DNA of 64,000 bases, taken from positions 186,001 to 250,000 of the forward strand of contig JAURWE010000101.1 of assembly GCA_030655075.1 (NCBI GenBank), read 5' to 3'. This DNA is from Pararhizobium sp. Lineage in GTDB: Bacteria; Pseudomonadota; Alphaproteobacteria; Rhizobiales; Rhizobiaceae. This document shows positions 7,865-16,504 of the stretch, one piece after another; position 1 is the first letter of the stretch; every line of letters begins with the position of its first letter. The position numbers and the translations under genes are program-made. Under the pieces are notes generated by a model. The model ran no database searches. It saw only the letters and a list, made by a program, of their open reading frames with translations, and was not told the origin of the DNA.

Positions 7865-9466
7865 ATGAGCTCGATTTTTGATTCCGCATCGCCGTCAAAC
7901 CTGACCGAATATTCCGTTTCCGAATTGTCCGGATCGATCAAGCGTACGGTCGAGCAGGCGTTCGACCAGGTGCGGGTGCGCGGCGAAATTTCCGGCTATC
8001 GGGGGCCGCACTCTTCCGGACATGCCTATTTCTCGCTGAAGGACGACAAGGCTCGGATCGAAGCGGTGATCTGGAAGGGCGTCATGGGGCGGCTGAAGTT
8101 CCGCCCGGAAGAGGGCATGGAGGTCATCGCCACCGGCAAGGTCACCACCTTCCCGGGCTCCTCGAAATATCAGATCGTCATCGAGACGCTGGAACCGGCA
8201 GGTGCCGGGGCGCTGATGGCGCTTCTGGAAGAGCGCAAGCGCAAGCTTGCCGCCGAGGGCCTTTTCGATGCGGTGCGCAAGCAGCTGTTGCCACACATGC
8301 CGAAGGTGATCGGCGTCGTGACCTCACCGACCGGCGCAGTCATTCGCGACATCCTGCACCGGATCGCCGACCGCTTTCCCGTGCATGTGGTCGTCTGGCC
8401 GGTACGGGTCCAGGGCGACGGCTCGGGCGACGAGGTGGCAGCCGCCATCACCGGTTTCAACGCACTTCAGCCGGGCGGCCCTATTGCCCGGCCGGACGTG
8501 CTGATCGTCGCGCGCGGCGGCGGCAGCCTGGAAGACCTCTGGGGCTTCAACGACGAGGCCGTGGTCAGAGCTGCGGCCGCCTCGGACATTCCGCTGATTT
8601 CGGCCGTCGGCCACGAGACCGACTGGACGCTGATCGACCATGCCGCCGACCAGCGGGCGCCAACGCCGACAGGCGCTGCCGAAATGGCGGTGCCGGTGAA
8701 GGCCGACCTCGAAGCGAACATTGCAGGCCTCGCTGCCCGCCTGAAAACCGGGGTCGGGCGGCAGATGGACATACGGCGGCAGGGGCTGCGGGCACTGGCC
8801 CGGGCGCTGCCATCGCTCGATCAGCTGTTGGCGCTGCCGCGCAGGCGGTTCGATGAGGCGGCGGCAGGGCTGGGCCGGGGCCTGCAGATGAACACTGTCA
8901 ACAAGCGCCGGGCGTTCGAGCGCGCCTCCTCGGCCCTGCGCCCGGACGTTCTGTCCAACCGGCTGACCGAGCGCCGCCAGCGGCTGGCAGATCGGATGCA
9001 GCGGGCCGAGCGCATCATCGAGCGGCTGTTCGATCGCAGCCGCAGCCGCCTTGACCGCGCCGACGCTGTCTTCGCGTCATTTCCGGCCCGTCTCCAGACC
9101 CAGACCAGCCGGTCGCGCGACCGGCTTTCCGGACTGGCTGCACGTGCCGACACGGCGATTGCCAGCGACATCAGGCGCATGCGCAGCGCGGTGACGGCCC
9201 AGGACCGCATTCTGCAATCGCTGTCCTATCGCAATGTGCTGAAACGCGGTTACGCGCTGGTGCGTGACGGCAATGGTGTTCCGGTCAAGGAAGCAGCCGC
9301 CCTTCACACCGGCATGGCGATCGCCATCGAGTTTGCCGACGGCAGCGTCAGTGCCGTTACCGGCGAGGGCGGCGCGCCGCCGCCACCCGCACCACCGTCA
9401 AAACCGCGCCCGGCGCGGCCACCCGAGCAGCCAGCCGACAAGGCCAAGCAAGGCTCGCTGTTCTGA
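7865..9466 (+). CDS. xseA: Exodeoxyribonuclease VII large subunit
   Basis: A 533-residue XseA. It has an N-terminal OB-fold (EYSVSELSGSIKRTVEQAF through about residue 115, including GHAYFSLKDD) and the catalytic exonuclease VII domain with GVVTSPTGAVIRDILHR, ARGGGSLEDLWGFNDE and SAVGHETDWTLID. A long coiled-coil region and the final LSYRNVLKRGYALVRD segment follow. With the small subunit XseB it degrades single-stranded DNA to oligonucleotides. The proline-rich, charged tail (about residues 495-533) is longer than in enteric homologues. The start MSSIFDS is chosen by family alignment. The stop overlaps the start of the next gene by one base. Confidence 0.97.
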   Translation: MSSIFDSASPSNLTEYSVSELSGSIKRTVEQAFDQVRVRGEISGYRGPHSSGHAYFSLKDDKARIEAVIWKGVMGRLKFRPEEGMEVIATGKVTTFPGSSKYQIVIETLEPAGAGALMALLEERKRKLAAEGLFDAVRKQLLPHMPKVIGVVTSPTGAVIRDILHRIADRFPVHVVVWPVRVQGDGSGDEVAAAITGFNALQPGGPIARPDVLIVARGGGSLEDLWGFNDEAVVRAAAASDIPLISAVGHETDWTLIDHAADQRAPTPTGAAEMAVPVKADLEANIAGLAARLKTGVGRQMDIRRQGLRALARALPSLDQLLALPRRRFDEAAAGLGRGLQMNTVNKRRAFERASSALRPDVLSNRLTERRQRLADRMQRAERIIERLFDRSRSRLDRADAVFASFPARLQTQTSRSRDRLSGLAARADTAIASDIRRMRSAVTAQDRILQSLSYRNVLKRGYALVRDGNGVPVKEAAALHTGMAIAIEFADGSVSAVTGEGGAPPPPAPPSKPRPARPPEQPADKAKQGSLF

Positions 9467-10056
9467 TGCGCATTCTGATCGTGCTTGCCCACCCGCTGGA
9501 AGATAGCTTTGCCGCCAGCGTCGCCGATGCTGCCCGGGAAACGCTAGAGGGCAGAGGCCATGCGGTGGATCTTCTCGATCTCTATCGCGAGGATTTTGAC
9601 CCGCGCCTGAGCATATCCGAACGGCGCGGCTACTTCGATGATCCTTATGATGCATCTGGCGTGCGGGAAATCGTCGAGCGCTTGCGCGCCGCCGATGGGC
9701 TTATCCTGGTGTTTCCGCAGTGGTGGTTCAATTTTCCGGCGGTCCTCAAAGGCTTTTTCGACCGGGTCTTCGTGCCCGGTGCCGCCTTTGACCATGATCA
9801 GGCTGGGGGGCGGATCGTGCCCCGGCTCGGCCATATCAAACTCTTCTGGGCGCTGACCAGCACCGGATCACCATGGTGGCTGGTGCACCTCTACATGGGC
9901 AACCCCGTTCGGCGGTTGCTGAAGCGCGGCATTGCCGCCTTCTGCGCCAAAGGTCTGAACTTCAAGATGCTGACGCTGCACGACATGGACCGGACGACGG
10001 AGGCGAAACGCAAGGCGCATCTCGCTCTCGTCCGGAAAGCACTACTTTCGATCTGA
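9466..10056 (+). CDS. NAD(P)H:quinone oxidoreductase-like flavoprotein (flavodoxin fold)
   Basis: A 196-residue protein of the KefF/MdaB/NQO1 flavodoxin-like family. It begins MRILIVLAHPLEDSFAASV, the FMN/FAD phosphate-binding strand and loop, and has LILVFPQWWFNFPAVLKGFFDRVF, the conserved flavin and dimer segment. Such cytoplasmic enzymes reduce quinones by two electrons or act as potassium-efflux ancillary subunits. The ATG shares one base with the stop of xseA (TGATG), so translation is probably coupled, although the functions are unrelated. Confidence 0.88.
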   Translation: MRILIVLAHPLEDSFAASVADAARETLEGRGHAVDLLDLYREDFDPRLSISERRGYFDDPYDASGVREIVERLRAADGLILVFPQWWFNFPAVLKGFFDRVFVPGAAFDHDQAGGRIVPRLGHIKLFWALTSTGSPWWLVHLYMGNPVRRLLKRGIAAFCAKGLNFKMLTLHDMDRTTEAKRKAHLALVRKALLSI

Positions 10057-10062
10057 GGGTCG

Positions 10063-10851
10063 TCAGCCTCTGGCGGCTTCTGCTGCCGCAGCTGCCAGCC
10101 CTTTTGAAATAGGCGTGTCGATATCGGCAGCGGTCATGGCCGTCAGCCCCGCCGCAGTGGTGCCACCATAATCGGTGAAAATCTGGACGGTCTCGGCCGG
10201 GGTCTGTTCCGTGCCAGCCATCCATGTCGAGGCACCCAGAAAGAGCTGCCGCACGGCCGTATCGGCAATCGCGGGCGAGACGCCGTTGGCGATTGCGTCG
10301 CGGATCATGACATCGGCAAAGGCGGCAATGAAGGCCGGGCCGGAGCCAGTCAGTGCGGTAAAATAGTCGAGTTCGGCCTCTGTCGATACTCTGGTTGTCT
10401 TTCCCGAGCAGGCAAAGAACCCGTCGGCGAATGTCTGATCGGCACTGCTGGTGGCAGAACCGGCAAACCAGGGCGTGAAAGACAGGCCCTGTTCGGCAGA
10501 GGCATTCGGCATGGCTCGAACAATACGATCGCTCTTGAACCGCGCTTGCAATCGTGCGGCCGGAATGCGGGCCATAACCGAAATGACCAGCTTGCCCGAC
10601 AGGTCGAGATCGAGCGCGTCGAGGTCTTCGGGCCGGACGGAGAGAATGACGATGCCGGATCGTGCGGCAAGGTCCGCATTGCTGGTCGTGAACGAAATGC
10701 CGGGCCAAGGCTCGAACCCATCCGACCGGCCGCTTCGCGACGACAGAATGAGATTGTCGGGCTCTATGAAATTCGAGGTCAGCGCAGGACGAAGCAAGGC
10801 ACCGCCGAGCCAGCCCGTGCCGCCGATAACGCCGAGCGTGGTCACGCCCAT
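10063..10851 (-). CDS. Pyrroline-5-carboxylate reductase family protein
   Basis: A 262-residue ProC-like protein. The P5CR signature TALTGSGPAFIAAFADVM and the C-terminal TDYGGTTAAGLTAM region are clear, so the dimerisation and substrate domain is intact. The N-terminal nucleotide motif reads GVIGGTGWLGGALL instead of the usual GxGxMG pattern, so cofactor handling may differ. It could be the housekeeping enzyme for the last step of proline synthesis or a divergent paralogue. The gene overlaps the end of the upstream M29 aminopeptidase gene by 10 bases, an arrangement consistent with peptide or amino-acid turnover. Confidence 0.8.
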   Translation of the reverse strand: MGVTTLGVIGGTGWLGGALLRPALTSNFIEPDNLILSSRSGRSDGFEPWPGISFTTSNADLAARSGIVILSVRPEDLDALDLDLSGKLVISVMARIPAARLQARFKSDRIVRAMPNASAEQGLSFTPWFAGSATSSADQTFADGFFACSGKTTRVSTEAELDYFTALTGSGPAFIAAFADVMIRDAIANGVSPAIADTAVRQLFLGASTWMAGTEQTPAETVQIFTDYGGTTAAGLTAMTAADIDTPISKGLAAAAAEAARG

Positions 10852-12086
10852 TCGCCCTGGCGCATGACCGGCACGCTGCTGCCATCGGCGCGCAGCCCGT
10901 CGATGTCGACCTGCCCCGAACCGATCATCCAGTCGATATGGATGAGGCTGGAATTGCCGCCCTGCGCGGCGATCTGCCCCTGACTGAGATTGGCACCATC
11001 GAGGAAACATTTCGAATAGCACTGGCCAAGCGCGATATGGCAGGAAGCATTTTCGTCAAACAACGTGTTGTAGAACAGCACACCACTGGCCGAGATCGGC
11101 GAGGAATGCGGCACGAGCGCAACTTCGCCCAGCCGCCGTGCACCTTCGTCCGTATCCAGCAGCTTGTTCAGCACTTCCTCGCCCTTCGACGCCTTGGCCT
11201 CGACGATGCGGCCGCCTTCGAATCGAACCTGGATGTTGTCGATCAGCGTGCCCTGATGCGACAGCGGCTTGGTGCTCGACACATGACCTTCGACGCGCAG
11301 CGCGTGCGGCGTGGTGAAGACTTCCTCGGTCGGGATGTTCGGATTGCAGGTGATGCCGTTCTTGGCGACTGAGGCGCCGCCATGCCACTCGTGGCCATCG
11401 GCAAGACCGACCTTGAGGTCAGTGCCCGGACCGGTGAAATGCAGCGCTGAAAAACGCTCGCGGTTCAGCCATGTGGATCGCCGGGCGAGATTGGCATTGT
11501 GTTCCGCCCAGGCAGCAACCGGGTCTGCAACATCGACACGGGAGGCGGCGAAGATGGCGTTGGCCAGCTTTTCGACGGCAACCGCTTCTGTGTCGTCCGG
11601 AAACATCTGCCGGGCCCAGGCCGGGTTCGGATAGGAAACAATGTTCCAGTTGATCTCGAAATTGGAGATCTTCTCCAGCGCCGGCTTGTAGGCAATCGAC
11701 ATGGCCTTGTTGGCGCGGGCGACCTTGGCCGGGTCCTGTGCCGCCAGCATCATGGGATTGTCGCCGGAGATGGCCAGCCGGGCGGCATTGTTGGAATAGG
11801 CCTTGGCCATGCCCTCATAGAGCCAGTCGCTGGCCCGATCGAAGCTTTCGTCCGGCGCATATTGATAGCGCGCCAGCGTCGTCTCTTCGTCGGCATAGAA
11901 GGTGGTGACCAGCCCGGCACCGGCCGCATAAGCGTGTTTGGTGATGAGACGCACCAACGGAAGAGCGGCGATCGGCGCGGTGATGACCAGATCCTGTCCG
12001 CGCTGCAGCTGCAACCCGACCTTGACCGCGACCTCGGCCAGTTTTTCCAGTTTGACGGGATCGATGGGATTGGACGAAGAGGTCAT
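10842..12086 (-). CDS. M29-family metal-dependent aminopeptidase
   Basis: A 414-residue protein of the AmpS/thermophilic aminopeptidase family, without a signal peptide. The C-terminal half carries the likely metal ligands in order: a Glu in EGGRIVEAKASKGEE, Glu and His in LGEVALVPHSSP, and His in ASCHIALG. The segment GHEWHGG and the N-terminal region (MTSSSNPIDPVKLEKLAEVAVKV at the extreme N-terminus) also fit. These cytoplasmic dimeric enzymes remove N-terminal residues from peptides using two metal ions. It overlaps the ProC-like gene downstream and probably shares its transcript. Confidence 0.92.
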   Translation of the reverse strand: MTSSSNPIDPVKLEKLAEVAVKVGLQLQRGQDLVITAPIAALPLVRLITKHAYAAGAGLVTTFYADEETTLARYQYAPDESFDRASDWLYEGMAKAYSNNAARLAISGDNPMMLAAQDPAKVARANKAMSIAYKPALEKISNFEINWNIVSYPNPAWARQMFPDDTEAVAVEKLANAIFAASRVDVADPVAAWAEHNANLARRSTWLNRERFSALHFTGPGTDLKVGLADGHEWHGGASVAKNGITCNPNIPTEEVFTTPHALRVEGHVSSTKPLSHQGTLIDNIQVRFEGGRIVEAKASKGEEVLNKLLDTDEGARRLGEVALVPHSSPISASGVLFYNTLFDENASCHIALGQCYSKCFLDGANLSQGQIAAQGGNSSLIHIDWMIGSGQVDIDGLRADGSSVPVMRQGEWA

Positions 12087-12174
12087 CGGACGGCCTTTGC
12101 ACTGAGAATATCGTCTCTCAGACTTAGTGCGCTTTGCGGCGAAATTGAAGGTGCTTTCGTGCGAACACCAGCGA

Positions 12175-13059
12175 TCAGCGCAAGGCTGCGATGACGGCGG
12201 CTATGTTGCTTTGATGAACGTCCTCATAGGCGACGAAATAGAGGATGGCGCCTGTCTCGATCTCGGGCGCGACGAAATCTTTCAACGACGGGTTGACCGT
12301 TTCGCCCCGCGCCATCGTGGCAGTCAGGCGCTCCAGATAGGCTTTGTTGGCGTCGATGAGCGCTGGTGCGTAGCCTCCGCCGGCGATCCGGGTGCGGTCG
12401 CCGTGGCTTGGCAGGATCTTTTCGATTGGCCACGTCTGCATGCGCGCCAATTCACTGATATGGGTTGCGATCTCACCGGCTTCGGCGATGTAGGTGACGG
12501 TATCTTCCACTGTATCGCCGGCCAGAAGCAATTTTTCATCGGGCAGCCACATGACATTGCCGTCGGCGCTGTGGATGGCGAAATGATGCAATTCCAGTCT
12601 GCGGCTACCGACGGTGAGTTCCAAAGTGTGTTCAAACAGCCGCGTTGGAACGACCAGTGGGATAATAGGCGGGTTGGCGATCTCGATCCTGTCGCGGTTC
12701 TGATTCAGCCGGTCCGCCGTCAAGGAGAGCGCGATGATTTCGCAATCGGCAAAGACGGCATTGCCGGCGATGTGATCCTTGTGCCAGTGGCTGAGAACGA
12801 CCCTGATCGTGTTAACACCCAGCCCTTCGAGATGGGCACGGATGGTGGCGGCATGGGCCAGCGAGATGTGCGTGTCATACACCAGAGCCTCGCCGCCATC
12901 GACGATGGCGTAGGAGGCGACGCCCAGCGAATAGGCGCCATCGTCCAGCCAGTTCGGCACCTCGGCATGCAACCGCCGGCCGGCGATTCGCCCGTCATAA
13001 TAGGCGAAGATACCGGGATAGGGTTCGAGGATCGACAGCGTTTCCGTCATCTCCGGCAT
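12175..13059 (-). CDS. MBL-fold metallo-hydrolase
   Basis: A 294-residue metallo-beta-lactamase-fold hydrolase without a signal peptide. The HxHxDH metal motif is at residues 91-96 (HWHKDH), followed by His in LHHFAIHSADG, Asp in LLLAGDTVED and the last His in LPSHGDR. All ligands of a dinuclear zinc site are present. The family includes lactonases, glyoxalases and phosphodiesterases, and the substrate is not indicated. It lies 10 bases downstream of ybaK and probably forms one transcript with ybaK and the ArsC-like gene. Confidence 0.88.
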   Translation of the reverse strand: MPEMTETLSILEPYPGIFAYYDGRIAGRRLHAEVPNWLDDGAYSLGVASYAIVDGGEALVYDTHISLAHAATIRAHLEGLGVNTIRVVLSHWHKDHIAGNAVFADCEIIALSLTADRLNQNRDRIEIANPPIIPLVVPTRLFEHTLELTVGSRRLELHHFAIHSADGNVMWLPDEKLLLAGDTVEDTVTYIAEAGEIATHISELARMQTWPIEKILPSHGDRTRIAGGGYAPALIDANKAYLERLTATMARGETVNPSLKDFVAPEIETGAILYFVAYEDVHQSNIAAVIAALR

Positions 13060-13069
13060 GGTGATCCTT

Positions 13070-13543
13070 TCAGGCGATCAGGGGTGCTGCCACGGCATTC
13101 AGCGCGCTCAAGGCATCGGCCGGCGAAAGCCGCACCTGCAGACCGCGCTGGCCACCATTGATGTAGACGAGCGCCTCGGCAAGAGCCGCTTCCTCGATCG
13201 CTGTCGGTACACGCTTCTTCTGCCCGAACGGGCTGATGCCGCCGACATGATAGCCGGTCAGGCGCTCGGCATCGGCGGGCTTCATCATGTTGGCCGATTT
13301 GCCGCCGAATGCAGCGGCAAGCTTCTTCATGCTGACCTCGCGGTCGGACGGCACGATGACGCACACAGGCTTGCCATCGACTTCGGCCATAAGGGTCTTC
13401 AGCACCCGCGACGGCTCTTCGCCCAGCGCTTCGGCCGCTGCCCTACCGATCCGGTCGGCGGAAGGGTCATAGTCATAGCTGTGCACGGTGAAGGCCGCAC
13501 CGGCCTTTTCAAGAAACTGGGTCGCGCGGGTGGTTTTCGACAT
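13070..13543 (-). CDS. ybaK: Cys-tRNA(Pro)/Cys-tRNA(Cys) deacylase
   Basis: A 157-residue YbaK/EbsC protein. It contains the Lys-bearing VLKTLMAEVDGKPVCVIVP and VSMKKLAAAFGGKSANMM segments, the GYHVGGISPFGQKK loop and a C-terminal INGGQRGLQVRLSP stretch, all characteristic of the YbaK editing domain. It hydrolyses Cys mischarged on tRNA(Pro) in trans. It follows the ArsC-like gene with only a few bases between them. Length and motifs are standard. Confidence 0.95.
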   Translation of the reverse strand: MSKTTRATQFLEKAGAAFTVHSYDYDPSADRIGRAAAEALGEEPSRVLKTLMAEVDGKPVCVIVPSDREVSMKKLAAAFGGKSANMMKPADAERLTGYHVGGISPFGQKKRVPTAIEEAALAEALVYINGGQRGLQVRLSPADALSALNAVAAPLIA

Positions 13544-13546
13544 GGG

Positions 13547-13897
13547 CTACACCTGCAAGGTGCGCTGGTAAACATCCGGCTTGAAGCCTGCCAGCAGATG
13601 GCCGTCGCCTTCCAGGACTGGACGCTTGATCATTGAGGGCTGCGCCAACATCAGCGCGATGGCCTTGGCGGTGTCGAGATGGGCTTTCGCGTCGTCGGGC
13701 AGGGCGCGAAATGTGGTCCCGGCGCGGTTGAGCACGGTCTCCCAGCCGAGCGCCGCGCACCAGCGCTCGAGGTTTTCGCGGTCGATCCCTGACGCCTTGT
13801 AGTCGTGAAACACATAGGCGACCGAATGCCCGTCGAGCCAGTCCCGGGCCTTCTTCATCGTGTCGCAGTTCTTGATGCCGTAGATGGTGATGCTCAC
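13547..13897 (-). CDS. ArsC/Spx-family reductase, YffB-like
   Basis: A 116-residue thioredoxin-fold protein. It starts with a GTG at 13897 (VSITIYGIKNCDTMKKA), preceded by AGAGGA with good spacing; the longer frame upstream lacks family sequence. The single cysteine of the NCDT motif (residue 11) replaces the CxxC of glutaredoxins, as in YffB/ArsC-like proteins. PSMIKRPVLEGDG is the conserved cis-Pro and C-terminal arginine region. It is likely a glutathione-dependent thiol reductase; arsenate activity is not implied because no ars genes are nearby. Confidence 0.88.
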   Translation of the reverse strand: MSITIYGIKNCDTMKKARDWLDGHSVAYVFHDYKASGIDRENLERWCAALGWETVLNRAGTTFRALPDDAKAHLDTAKAIALMLAQPSMIKRPVLEGDGHLLAGFKPDVYQRTLQV

Positions 13898-13979
13898 GCG
13901 CAGTCCTCTTAGGTATGTCCAGGAGGCGGACAGGCGTTCATGCATAGCGCTGCGGCGCGGGCGAGAAAAGGGGCTTCGC

Positions 13980-14624
13980 TCAGGTCAGGCCGGCGTATCT
14001 GCCGGGCCTGTGATTGATGGCGAGGATCATGTTGACGATGACAGCGCCGAGAACCGAGAGCGCCAGATTGCCCGGCGGCAACACGAAGAAGGCGGCGCCA
14101 AGGATCGAGAGGTCGACGGCGAGCTGAAAGTAGCCGGCGCGCAGGCCGAACTTTTCCTGAAGATAGATGGCGAGAATATTGATGCCGCCGAGCCCGGTGC
14201 GATGGCGGAACAGCACCAGAAGGCCGCTGCCCGACAGGCATCCGCCGATGACGGCGGCAAAGAGTGGATCGAGCTCGGAGAATGACACCCAGTTGGTCAT
14301 CAGGCTGGCAAACAGCGACACAAGACTGACGGCGATAAAGGTCCGCAGAGCGAACTGCCAGCCGAGGCGGATGAAGGCCAGAGCATAGAACGGCAGATTG
14401 ACGGCAGAAAAAATGATCCAGAAGGGAATGCCGGTCACATATTGCAGAAGCAGGGCGAGCCCGGCCGTGCTGCCGGCCAGCAGCACGGCCTTGGCATAGA
14501 CGATGATGCCGAAGGCGACGAACAGCGTGCCGAGAAGGATCGCCAGCGCATCCTCATAGAGACCGTGGCGCTCGCCCTGCCCGGCCTCGGCAACCGACGA
14601 CGGATGAGTTTGTGACGTGGCCAT
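13980..14624 (-). CDS. YitT-family membrane protein
   Basis: A 214-residue protein with five to six hydrophobic segments starting near residue 27. It shows the YitT features GIIVYAKAVLLAGSTAGLALLL, IPFWIIFSAVNLPFYALAF and FRHRTGLGGINILA. Unlike Bacillus YitT it stops after the membrane domain and lacks the C-terminal cytoplasmic DUF2179 domain, as is common in proteobacteria. The function is unknown; transporter roles have been proposed for the family. Only two bases separate it from the stop codon of the upstream aminotransferase gene, so the two are probably cotranscribed. Confidence 0.85.
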   Translation of the reverse strand: MATSQTHPSSVAEAGQGERHGLYEDALAILLGTLFVAFGIIVYAKAVLLAGSTAGLALLLQYVTGIPFWIIFSAVNLPFYALAFIRLGWQFALRTFIAVSLVSLFASLMTNWVSFSELDPLFAAVIGGCLSGSGLLVLFRHRTGLGGINILAIYLQEKFGLRAGYFQLAVDLSILGAAFFVLPPGNLALSVLGAVIVNMILAINHRPGRYAGLT

Positions 14625-14626
14625 GA

Positions 14627-15793
14627 TCAGAGACTCCGGAACTTGGCGACGACGCTTTCGACATCAGCCGTCTTCAGGCCGGCGATGTTGATGCGGCCCG
14701 AGGCCGGCATGTAAATGCCGTGCTCTGCCCTGAGTTTGAGTACTTCGGCCTCGCTGACCGGTAGAAGGGAGAACATACCCTCCTGCGCGGCAATGGCGCC
14801 GAGCGCCTGCCAGCGATCGCGCAGGCCAGCAGCGAGGCCGGCACGGATACCGGCGATGCGCTGGCGCATGGCCTCGAGCTCGGTCATCCAGTCCTGTTTC
14901 AGGGTTTCTTCGCCGAGAATTGTCCGCACGATCGCTGCGCCGTGATCCGGCGGCATGGAATAGCTTGTGCGGGCTAGGGCTGCCAGATTGGAACGGGCGA
15001 CATCTGCCGGCGCCTGGGCCTGGGCGATGGCGTAGATCGCGCCGATCCGGTCGCGGTAGAGGCCGAAGGATTTCGAGCAGGAGACGGCCAGAAGCGCCTC
15101 CGGCACACGATCGAGAAGCGTGCGAAGACCGCTCACGTCTTCGTCCAGCCCGCGCCCGAAACCCTGATAGGCGAGATCGACCAGCGGCAGAAGGCCGCGT
15201 GTCTCCATGATGTCTGAGAGTTCGGACCATTGCGCCTGTGTCAGCACACCGCCGGAGGGATTGTGGCAGCTGGCGTGCAGCAGCGCCGCGTCACCGGCCA
15301 CCGCGCCGTCCAAAGCTTCGGCCATCCGTTCGAACAGAACGGTCTGGGACGGCACGTCGAAAAACGGGAAGGTGGCAATGCCGAGGCCGGAAGCCTTGAA
15401 GATACTGGCATGGTTCGGCCAGCTGGGCAGGCCGAGCCAGATCCGGCGCGTTCCCATGCGATGGAGCAGATCGGAGGCCAGCCGCAGCGCGCCTGAGCCG
15501 CCCGGCGTCTGCACCCCGGCAACCGCACGGTTGCTGGCAGCCCCGCCGGTCAACGCCCAGAGATGATCGAGAAAGACGCCGTCGCCTTCCGGGCCGATGT
15601 AGGATTTGCTGTCTTGCGTTTCCCAAATCCGCTTTTCCGCCACCTTTACGGCACGGAAGATCGGCGTGGCCCCGGTTTCGTCGCGATAGACACCGACACC
15701 CAGATCGATTTTTCCGGGACGATCATCCTTGCGATACAGGCCGATCAAGGCCAGCAGGGGATCGTCGGGCTGGCTGGCGAGAGCATCGAACAT
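14627..15793 (-). CDS. tyrB: Aromatic amino acid / aspartate aminotransferase
   Basis: A 388-residue class I PLP aminotransferase of the Iα (AspC/TyrB) type. It starts MFDALASQPDDPLLAL, has GVGVYRDETG, HASCHNPSGG, the PLP lysine at 241 (SCSKSFGLYRDRIGA) and a C-terminal MFSLLPV / GRINIAGL stretch that binds the dicarboxylate. It interconverts aromatic amino acids or aspartate with their 2-oxo acids using glutamate. AGGAAA precedes the start. It is divergent from an Lrp/AsnC regulator, which likely controls it. Whether tyrosine/phenylalanine or aspartate is the main substrate is inferred from similarity only. Confidence 0.85.
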   Translation of the reverse strand: MFDALASQPDDPLLALIGLYRKDDRPGKIDLGVGVYRDETGATPIFRAVKVAEKRIWETQDSKSYIGPEGDGVFLDHLWALTGGAASNRAVAGVQTPGGSGALRLASDLLHRMGTRRIWLGLPSWPNHASIFKASGLGIATFPFFDVPSQTVLFERMAEALDGAVAGDAALLHASCHNPSGGVLTQAQWSELSDIMETRGLLPLVDLAYQGFGRGLDEDVSGLRTLLDRVPEALLAVSCSKSFGLYRDRIGAIYAIAQAQAPADVARSNLAALARTSYSMPPDHGAAIVRTILGEETLKQDWMTELEAMRQRIAGIRAGLAAGLRDRWQALGAIAAQEGMFSLLPVSEAEVLKLRAEHGIYMPASGRINIAGLKTADVESVVAKFRSL

Positions 15794-15916
15794 GGCGGTT
15801 TCCTGTGTGCTGACGTTTCGAACGCGGTTGAAGTGTGCAGCGGCGCGGACACGAGCGCCAGTCCCCATACGCTTTTTGCCGGTTGTCGATTTATAGAGAT
15901 CGAGCCTCGCAAATAC

Positions 15917-15963
15917 GACAGTTTATTTGCTGTCTTTAAACTCCAAACCGCTGCGCAATTGCG
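15917..15963. promoter_or_regulatory. Candidate Lrp/AsnC operator between tyrB and its regulator gene
   Basis: The 228-base divergent region holds GACAG-N8-CTGTC (15917-15934) and a perfect CGCAATTGCG palindrome (15954-15963) in AT-rich surroundings. Lrp-family proteins bind short degenerate palindromes of this kind next to their own genes. Which of the two is used is not shown. Confidence 0.3.
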
Positions 15964-16021
15964 ATAAACTTGCCTTCTCGTCTATATTTTTGCCCTATGA
16001 GAAACTTTTGAGGGCACGGAT

Positions 16022-16495
16022 ATGAGCGACAACAGCACTATCGAACTCGACGCAACAGATCGCCGGATCATCCGGCTGCTTATCGAGGATGCGTCGCGCA
16101 GCAACAACGAGCTGGCAGAACTCGCGGGCCTTTCGGCAGCGCCGCTATCGCGGCGGCTGGCCCGGCTCTATGGGGCAGGCGTCATTCGCCAGACCGTGCT
16201 GGTCGATTCCCGGCTGGTGGGCATCGGATTTCAGGCCTTTCTCGAAGTGACGCTTGAGCGCACGGTGACCCGGTTTGCACAGGGTTTTGTCGATGCCGTC
16301 AGCCGCATGCCGGAGGTGCTGGAATGCCACACCGTGGCCGGCGATTTCGATTTTCTCCTCAAGATAGCCGTTCGCGATGTCAGCGACTACAAGCGGCTGC
16401 TCTGGGTCGAGTTCGAAAAGATCGCCGAGATCAAGACGCTGCGCTCGACCATCCTGCTCGACAGCCCGAAAATGCAGGTGAGCACGCTGCCGTGA
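16022..16495 (+). CDS. Lrp/AsnC-family transcriptional regulator
   Basis: A 157-residue regulator. The N-terminal winged helix-turn-helix covers about residues 8-60 (LDATDRRIIRLLIEDAS, NNELAELAGLSAAPLSRRL). The C-terminal RAM/AsnC ligand-binding ferredoxin-like domain includes GIGFQAFLEVTLE and VAGDFDFLLKIAVRD. Such proteins form octamers that respond to amino acids. It is transcribed divergently from tyrB, the classic arrangement for local control of an amino-acid gene by a specific Lrp-like regulator. The effector is probably an aromatic amino acid, by inference from the neighbour. Confidence 0.93.
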   Translation: MSDNSTIELDATDRRIIRLLIEDASRSNNELAELAGLSAAPLSRRLARLYGAGVIRQTVLVDSRLVGIGFQAFLEVTLERTVTRFAQGFVDAVSRMPEVLECHTVAGDFDFLLKIAVRDVSDYKRLLWVEFEKIAEIKTLRSTILLDSPKMQVSTLP

Positions 16496-16504
16496 TTCTA
16501 CACC

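Noticed and set aside
13547..13945. Naming the ArsC-like protein an arsenate reductase
   Set aside because: It is of the YffB/Spx-like subgroup and no arsenic-resistance genes are nearby.
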